Assembly: GCF_963169125.1 (NCBI RefSeq) | Contig: NC_084795.1 | Coordinates: 145,737,766 to 145,801,765, forward strand | Source of the DNA: Humulus lupulus | Lineage: Eukaryota > Streptophyta > Magnoliopsida > Rosales > Cannabaceae | Direction of reading: 5' to 3' | Length of the DNA: 64,000 bases | Shown here: positions 57,963 through 64,000 of the stretch, in pieces | How the letters are laid out: each line of letters opens with the position of its first letter | How positions within the stretch are numbered: the stretch's first letter is position 1 | Notes under the pieces: model-generated | What the model was told of the DNA's origin: nothing | The model's database searches: none | What the model saw: the letters and a program-made list of their open reading frames with translations, nothing else | Position numbers and translations under genes: made by a program

Positions 57963-58560
57963 AGATTAAATAGTCATCTATTGTAACACTTATTTAATCA
58001 ATCATTATATTTAAAATATAACATATCCCCCACTTGATTAAATAAGAACTCTCTCTTATAGGAGTCATTGCATTGATGCATAAAGTAAAGTGTTTTTCAA
58101 CTTGAACTTTACTATAGTGTAATTATCACAAAATTTGTCGAAAATTTGGTTGCACTAGGCATTGAACCATCTTTTCATGATGACAAATCGGTGATAATAC
58201 ACACACCTTTGTGATATTCACTTGAGACCTCTATGTCTCGCTTTGCACCGTTAATGGCCATGTGCACTTTCCATTCATGGACGTTCTTGAGAATACTCCC
58301 AATTCTCATGAGAGGCGGCACCACCCCTAGGTCCATATAGGTAGAATTCTTACAGTATTTTGTTACCAAAAATACTTGTCTTTACAAGACTGAATTCTAT
58401 TAAAAAACCTTTCGGTTTTAACCCTCCATTTGGTAACACACAAGTACTCAATATCTCAGATGGGACTTGTTTTGAGTACAACTAATATTCACTTGATTGA
58501 CTTGTTCTTACCTATTGAACCTAACACTAGTTGAGTAAATAGTGTTAAGATAGGTTGCCA
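57963..58560 (-). other. Copia 3' non-coding region
   Basis: Between the polyprotein stop and the polypurine tract. Apart from the second purine tract I see no motif and no convincing frame. Confidence 0.6.
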
Positions 58561-61500
58561 TCAATCGTGAATCTCTTTAGGGAGTTTAAGTCCCATCCCT
58601 CGAGATGATGCAGCCACTAAATCCCTCGTTAGTGGCTTAGTGAAAGGATCCGCCAGATTTTCACTTGTTCTCACATAGGATATTGAGATGACTCCTCTTT
58701 GAATCAATTCTCTTACATATCCATGTCTTAGACTAATATGTCTAGACTTCCCATTATACACTCCACTGTATGCTCTAGCCAATGTTTCTTGGCTATCACA
58801 ATGTATCGATATAGTAGATACATTATCTTTGATTAGGGGAATCTCTATCAACAGATCCCTTAACCATTCGGCCTCTTTGCCAGTAGCAGCTAGAGCTATG
58901 AACTCTGCTTCCATAGTGGAATGAGATATACAGGTTTGTTTCTTGGAACCCCAAGAAATTGCACCTCCACCAAGTGTAAATACCCAACCAGTTGTGGACA
59001 AGTTGTCCCCAATATTGGATATCCAACTTGCATCTGTATATCCTTCTAATATCGAAGGAAATTTGGAGTAGTGAAGGCTTAGTCCTTTGGTTTTCTTGAG
59101 ATAACCAAGGACTCTTCCAATTGCCTTCCAGTGATCCACACTTGGATTACTTGTAAACCTACTAAGTTTACTTACCGCAAATGCTATATCAGGTCTAGTA
59201 CACTGGGCAGCGTACATTAGACTCCCTATAGCACTAGCGTACTCCAATTGAGCCACCGCTCTTCCTTCATTCTTCTCTAGTTTTACACTATGATCGAATG
59301 GAGTATTGGCATCTTTAACCTTGAGATGGTTAAATTTGTTCAATACTTTCTCAACGTAGTGGGCTTGCCCTAGCGCAAAACCTCCACTATGTTTCTTTAT
59401 TTTGATACCGAGTATGGTATCAACTTCTCCAAGATCTTTCATCATGAAGGTTGATGATAGAAACCTCTTCGTTTCTTCTATCCCTTTCATGCTATTACTT
59501 AGAATAAGCATGTCATCCACATATAAGCAAACAATGATCACATATCCCTTACAAGTTTTGGAATACAAACACTTGTCTCCATTGTTATGTCTAAACCCAT
59601 TAGACATGATGGCTTGATCAAATTTCTCATGCCATTGCTTAGGAGCTTGTTTCAATCCATGTAAGGATTTTACAAGTCTACAAACTTTATGTTCATATTT
59701 TGGTAGGACAAACCCTTCGGGTTGTTCCATATAGACCTCCTCATTGAGGTCACCATTAAGGAATGCCGTTTTGACATCCATTTGATGAACATACAAGTTG
59801 TGTATAGAAGCTAAAGCGAACAAAATTCTTATAGAAGTTGTTCTTGCAACAGGCGCATAGGTATCGAAATAATCGATACCCTCTTTTTGCCTAAACCCTT
59901 TAGCTACTAATCTAGCTTTAAAGGTTTGGATAGTGCCATCAGTGTGGTATTTTCTCCTAAATACCCACTTACACCCAATTGGCTTAGACCCCGGTGGGAG
60001 GTCTACCAATTCCCAAGTGTTATTGGAAAGAATGGAATCCATCTCATCATTGATGGCTTCTTTCCAAAATGCACTATCTCTTGATTGCATAGCTTCTCTA
60101 TAAGTCTTAGGATCATCCTCAACGAGAAGTACAATAGGAATTTTCCTAATGACTTCCTCTCTATTTCCTTCTACCATGTAGAATGAAATTCGTTGAGAAT
60201 CTATCTCATCCACTACTAGACTTTTATGATTTTTAAGCCTTTGACTTCTTCTAGGTTCAAAGGGTTGCTTTACATCCTTTTGAGAATTCTCCTCTTGAGA
60301 ATCAACTTTGGATGTAGAAACTTGAGAATTGTTCTCATATAACAAATTCTCCTTTAGAGATGTTGAAGCTTGAGAATTGTTGTCACATAACATATTCTCA
60401 AAGAATTCAACTTCTCTAGATTCAATCACAATATTAGACTCTAAGTCTAGTAGCCTATAAGCTTTACTATTGTTGGCATAACCAACAAAAGCACACTTTA
60501 TGGCTCTTGAACCTAACTTTGTTCTATTAGGTTCGGTTTTCTTGCAATATGCAAGACACCCCCACACTTTGAAGTACCCTATGTTGGGTTTTCTTCCTTT
60601 CCATAACTCATATGGAGATATCTCATTTTTCTTCATCGGTATTCGATTAAGAATGTGACAAGCGGTTAAAAGCGCTTCACCCCATAAGTTGAAGTTCAAC
60701 TTAGAAAACACCAACATAGAATTTATCATTTCTAGATAAGTCCTATTTTTCCTTTCGGCAACACCATTGTGTTGTGGTGTATAAGGTACAGTGCACTCAT
60801 GAATTATACCATTTTCTTCACAAAATGTATTGAATTCATTAGAAAAGTACTCTCCTCCTCTATCACTTCTTAGCACCTTAATCTTTTTATTTAGTTGGTT
60901 TTCAACTTCTAATTTATACAATTTAAAAGCATCAAAAGTCTCATCTTTATGCTTTAAAAGAAACACATAGGTATATCTACTAAAATCATCTATAAAAGTA
61001 AGAAAATACCTTTTACCACCTCTAGTTAAAACACCATTTAATTCACAAAGATCACTATGGATTAAATCTAGTAAATTAGATGATCTTTCTACACTAGGAA
61101 ATGGTTTTTTAATCATTTTTGCCTTAACACATGTTTCACATTTACCATAGTTTTTAATATTGCATGCAATCATACCACATTTTACTACTCTTTTCATGGT
61201 TGAAAAACCTATATGCGATAGTCTAAGATGCCACAAAAATAAAGAATCATACTCAACAATATAGGCGGAATTAACATTTTTATTGATAACATTGAAAGTT
61301 ACATCATTGGTGCACAATGTAACCATACCCTCACAAGAGTACCCCTTTCCCAAAAATACATTTGATTTGGTAAGTATAAGTTTACCGGACTCAAAAACGG
61401 CTTTAATGCCGGGCTTGCCAAGCAAATCACCACTTACCAAGTTTCTACTCATTTCGGGAACATAAAGTACATTCACTAATGTAACTTTCTTGCCGGAGGT

Positions 61501-62562
61501 GAAGTAGACATCAATAGTACCTTTGCCAAGTACCTTGGATTTTCCCTCATTGCCCATTTGTATCTCATGGTTGCCCTTTGACTCTTCAAAGGTCTTGAAC
61601 AATGATTTGTCATAGGTGACATGGACGGTGGAACATGTGTCATACCACCACCCTTTCACCTTGCCTTGGACCGCATTCACCTCACTAAGGGTAGCAACTA
61701 TGTTTTCCTCTTGAGTTGCGTTCACCTTAGGTCCTTGTTGGTCTTTTCTATGTCTACACTCTCTAGCATAGTGACCCTTTTTCCCACACACAAAGCAAGG
61801 ACCTTTCTCGCCCTTAAACTTGTTTGGGTTGGTTTTTGGACCCAAAGGTTTCTCATTACCCTTTTTCCCTTTGTTTTTGGGATGTTTTGGTTGTGACACC
61901 GCATTTTCTTTGGAAGTCTCTCCATTAGACCCCTCCACAAGTTTATCTCTACATATCGATTCCTCTTCGATTCGAATATGCTTTTGGATCTCCTCCAAAG
62001 AATAATCCTCATTTTTATGAAGGATTCTTTTCCTATAGCTCTTCCAAGTTGGTGGTAATTTAGCCACTATAGCACCAACTTGAAAGGCCTCGGGAAGCTC
62101 AATCTTTAACACTTTCAATTTATTAACAATAATTTGCAATTCATGAATTTGAGGAAGAATAGGTTTATCACCAAAAAATTTGAAATCGAAGTATTGAGAT
62201 ATCAAAAACTTTTTGGTACCTTCCTCTTCCGCCTTAAACTTTTTCTCAAGTGCATCCCATATCTCCTTTGCCGATTTGGTCTCGGTGTAGAGGTCATAGA
62301 GCCTATCGGATAGGGCGTTGAGGATATGACCCCTACAAAGAAGATTGTCCTCCTCCCTCTTCCTTCTCTTCTCCACCTCCTCGGGAGTGTCTTTGTCGGA
62401 TGGCTCGGCTAGAGGTGCCAAGGAAGACTCAAGGATGTAGGCGATTTTGAGAGTGGTTAAAAGAAACCTCACCTTGTCTTGCCACCTAGTAAAATTGGAT
62501 CCATCAAACCTATCCAATCTCACTAAGTCTTGGTTCATGATTTTGATTGTCTCCCCTTCCAT
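58561..62562 (-). CDS. Ty1/copia gag-pol polyprotein, 1333 aa, intact
   Basis: One frame codes for everything needed to copy and insert the element. Gag lies at residues 1-230 ([19 protein letters not shown] near the start). A CCHC knuckle follows with C256, C259, H264 and C269. The aspartic protease has D308 in DTCSTVHVT, where the usual D-S/T-G is D-T-C. Integrase has its zinc domain at H445, H450, C475, C478 and the catalytic D504, D567, E603 (35 residues between the last two). RT covers about 840-1090 with the YVDD at 1014-1017. RNase H has D1177, E1218/E1220 and D1256, then H1275/H1280. ATG 62562 lies 27 nt after the LTR, the first ATG available. The length suits the family. The DTC protease motif is the one oddity; related plant copia proteins may share it. 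Confidence 0.95.
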   Translation of the reverse strand: MEGETIKIMNQDLVRLDRFDGSNFTRWQDKVRFLLTTLKIAYILESSLAPLAEPSDKDTPEEVEKRRKREEDNLLCRGHILNALSDRLYDLYTETKSAKEIWDALEKKFKAEEEGTKKFLISQYFDFKFFGDKPILPQIHELQIIVNKLKVLKIELPEAFQVGAIVAKLPPTWKSYRKRILHKNEDYSLEEIQKHIRIEEESICRDKLVEGSNGETSKENAVSQPKHPKNKGKKGNEKPLGPKTNPNKFKGEKGPCFVCGKKGHYARECRHRKDQQGPKVNATQEENIVATLSEVNAVQGKVKGWWYDTCSTVHVTYDKSLFKTFEESKGNHEIQMGNEGKSKVLGKGTIDVYFTSGKKVTLVNVLYVPEMSRNLVSGDLLGKPGIKAVFESGKLILTKSNVFLGKGYSCEGMVTLCTNDVTFNVINKNVNSAYIVEYDSLFLWHLRLSHIGFSTMKRVVKCGMIACNIKNYGKCETCVKAKMIKKPFPSVERSSNLLDLIHSDLCELNGVLTRGGKRYFLTFIDDFSRYTYVFLLKHKDETFDAFKLYKLEVENQLNKKIKVLRSDRGGEYFSNEFNTFCEENGIIHECTVPYTPQHNGVAERKNRTYLEMINSMLVFSKLNFNLWGEALLTACHILNRIPMKKNEISPYELWKGRKPNIGYFKVWGCLAYCKKTEPNRTKLGSRAIKCAFVGYANNSKAYRLLDLESNIVIESREVEFFENMLCDNNSQASTSLKENLLYENNSQVSTSKVDSQEENSQKDVKQPFEPRRSQRLKNHKSLVVDEIDSQRISFYMVEGNREEVIRKIPIVLLVEDDPKTYREAMQSRDSAFWKEAINDEMDSILSNNTWELVDLPPGSKPIGCKWVFRRKYHTDGTIQTFKARLVAKGFRQKEGIDYFDTYAPVARTTSIRILFALASIHNLYVHQMDVKTAFLNGDLNEEVYMEQPEGFVLPKYEHKVCRLVKSLHGLKQAPKQWHEKFDQAIMSNGFRHNNGDKCLYSKTCKGYVIIVCLYVDDMLILSNSMKGIEETKRFLSSTFMMKDLGEVDTILGIKIKKHSGGFALGQAHYVEKVLNKFNHLKVKDANTPFDHSVKLEKNEGRAVAQLEYASAIGSLMYAAQCTRPDIAFAVSKLSRFTSNPSVDHWKAIGRVLGYLKKTKGLSLHYSKFPSILEGYTDASWISNIGDNLSTTGWVFTLGGGAISWGSKKQTCISHSTMEAEFIALAATGKEAEWLRDLLIEIPLIKDNVSTISIHCDSQETLARAYSGVYNGKSRHISLRHGYVRELIQRGVISISYVRTSENLADPFTKPLTRDLVAASSRGMGLKLPKEIHD

Positions 62563-62589
62563 TGAAACAAAAAGAAGTAAGCTTTTGAA

Positions 62590-63703
62590 TGTTAGGAAAA
62601 ATAATATTGCCTCAATGGAAATGGTAAGATAATATTACAACTCTAGACAATATATTACAAATAAATATTGATTGATTAAAAGTGTTACAACTCTATGACA
62701 AAAGGTACATGTAAATATAGAGAAAGAGGTAGAAGATGATAGAAATAGAAAATACAACTCTAAGACAAAATATACAAATAAACTAGAAGTAGTATAATGA
62801 AAAGATATAGATGAGATTACAACTCTAAAACAAAAGATACATGTAAAAGAGTGAATAATAGAAGAAAAGAAAGGCAATATAATAAAAGAACAAGAATAAG
62901 AACAATGAACAAAGAACTCTCACTCACACAACCAAAGTGAAGAGTATTGGGGATCACCAACTTGAACAAGGTTTGAAACCTTTGTCCAAAAGCTTATTTC
63001 CCCCTAACTCAAGCACTAAGGGATCTCTCACAGATTTTGGAAATGCTTTCTGGAATAATCAAGCCTCAAGGTGTTTCTAGCCAAGTGCTCTAGTGGATAG
63101 AAATGGTGTGTCTTACAAGTGAGCATTAGGCTCCTATTTATAGAGTTTAGAGACACCCTTTGAATTTCAAATTCCACCAACCCCCATGGCTGTTACCAAT
63201 GATAAATTGGGTGTTTTATGGAATTAAAATAGAGATTTGGGAGTTACTTGGCTGTTGGAAACGTTCAAAATTGGATAAAAACCGACTTAGTATGAATCTG
63301 TCAGCCACTAGCGCCGCGGCCCTTGGTCAGTTTCAGCAACCAATTTTTTGAGTTTTTTCCAAAACGTTCCAATTTATTCCCACTTGATTTTGTAACTTCC
63401 ATACATAATATGGGAGTTAAAATCACATCTCTATCAGGCATTTCTCATATGGCTTTATGAAATCCAATCTCAAATGTGTAACATATAATATACACATTAT
63501 TGGGTAATATTTGGGAGTTACAAATTTGTGATGAATTTGTAACACCAAATATGTTACATGTTTGGATTTTTCACATATATCCAAATAATGTAACTCTCTA
63601 TTATATGTTACAATATGTGACACTCTATGTTACATTTATTTAATCTAAAACATTATATTATAAAATAATATAATATTACATTATATTATAAAATAATATA
63701 ACA
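62590..63703 (-). repeat. Copia 5' LTR with TATA box
   Basis: Read on the minus strand it begins at 63703. TATA box CTATAAATAGG at 63142-63133, giving a start about 30 bp further on and an R/U5 part of roughly 500 bp. Same length as the 3' LTR. Confidence 0.92.
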
Positions 63704-64000
63704 ATAAGCCCAAAGTGGGAACTCTCTATTACCCCAAAAACATTTATTATTTTCTCTCTCCCACTATCCCGTTATCCCACAATTTGGGAAATGGGTAACT
63801 TCCTTTTTTATGGCCTGAAAAAATTCAATCGTGGGTTTATTGAAAAGGTGGGAGAATAGAGAAGGTCATTGTTTTTTGGAATGTGGGACATAGAAAATAC
63901 TAAGGTTAATGGTGATTAACCACACGGAGACATGTGCTAGGATATTCACTATATCTCTGGTCGATCATTCAATATTTGTGGAAGCACCTCGTCAAAGTTT
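63704..64000 (-). other. Upstream region of the Tat-B antisense gene
   Basis: The continuation of 56838 after removing the copia element. On the minus strand it would precede the TATA box of the antisense gene, so it is the likely promoter DNA or the inner edge of the 3' LTR region. It contains gggaaatggg/cccactatccc words; nothing else is recognised before the window ends. Confidence 0.45.

Larger units (their letters stand above)
56839..63703 (-). mobile_element. Complete young Ty1/copia element, TSD ATAAG
   Basis: ATAAG lies at 56834-56838 and 63704-63708. The LTRs are 56839-57952 and 62590-63703, 1114 bp each, ends TGTTAGG and ATAACA. By eye the two LTRs differ at about five positions (for example 57322/63073, 57337/63088, and three around 57655-57695). 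One intact polyprotein frame fills most of the internal region. All cis parts except an ordinary primer-binding site are recognisable. Together these mark the youngest insertion in the window, and it might still be active. Lineage within copia is not assigned. Confidence 0.93.
23471..64000 (+). mobile_element. Tat-B: Ty3/gypsy element of Tat type, heavily interrupted
   Basis: Plus strand: gag, protease, RT, RNase H, second RNase H, integrase (ends 49511), intergenic region, then an antisense gene on the minus strand (56838 to 50547). Five insertions split it: 26623-28842, 30486-46209, 47324-49314, 50747-53256 and 56839-63703. Removing each with its TSD restores continuity of the reading. The 5' LTR is missing, as the fold-back element abuts gag. 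The 3' LTR is not reached within the window. Pairing of pol with an antisense gene and the double RNase H are features of the Tat group. It is dead, with stops in every domain. Confidence 0.82.

Noticed and set aside
61621..62012. Frames overlapping the copia gag on both strands
   Set aside because: Shadows of the intact 1333-aa frame.

Overview
This window is plant nuclear DNA, almost certainly from a dicot with a repeat-rich genome. I found no ordinary host gene, no tRNA gene and no bacterial-type operon. Nearly every base I can assign belongs to transposable elements inserted into one another: two decayed Ty3/gypsy elements of the Tat type, two gypsy elements of the Tekay/Del (chromovirus) type, one young Ty1/copia element, one LINE, a Cassandra-type (5S rRNA-bearing) TRIM array, a decayed hAT DNA transposon, a fold-back element, and four solo LTRs with perfect 5-bp target-site duplications (TSDs). 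All alignments, boundaries and TSDs were read by eye. The species is not determined.

Left part (1-14445, mostly minus strand). A Tat-type gypsy element ('Tat-A') runs on the minus strand from gag/protease (about 12026) to the integrase end (about 885) and its 3' non-coding region (to 360). It is cut by a LINE (946-5809, 14-bp TSD), by a solo LTR (9297-11133, TSD AGTCA), and in gag by a truncated LTR (12027 to about 13530). A mosaic of gypsy LTR pieces follows to about 14445.

Middle (14446-23470). A 4.5-kb Tekay-type solo LTR (14811-19307, TSD ATAAT) carries a GC-rich 35-bp minisatellite of about 30 copies. Then comes AT-rich repeat DNA that I cannot assign, and a fold-back element (22611-23470) made of repeats of about 110 bp facing each other.

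Right part (23471-64000, mostly plus strand). A second Tat-type element ('Tat-B') lies on the plus strand: gag, protease, RT, RNase H, a second RNase H, integrase, then a multi-exon gene in antisense. Into it were inserted a solo LTR (26623-28842, TSD CATTA), a Cassandra complex (30486-46209), a hAT element (47324-49314), another Tekay solo LTR (50747-53256, TSD CTTGT) and a copia element (56839-63703, TSD ATAAG). The Cassandra complex itself holds a truncated minus-strand Tekay element ('Tekay-D'). Tekay-D's LTR holds a complete Tekay element ('Tekay-C', 34565-44826, TSD ATTCC). That is four levels of nesting.

The only intact large reading frame is the 1333-residue copia polyprotein (58561-62562, minus), whose two 1114-bp LTRs differ at about five positions. 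All other coding regions are broken by stops, frameshifts or insertions. The most unusual features are: the spliced antisense gene of Tat-B, whose TATA box now sits directly against the copia LTR; hairpins between pol and the antisense gene that keep pairing in Tat-A and Tat-B although their arm sequences differ; the inverted, multi-LTR Cassandra array; the duplicated LTR-end/leader/gag unit in Tekay-C; and the fold-back element.
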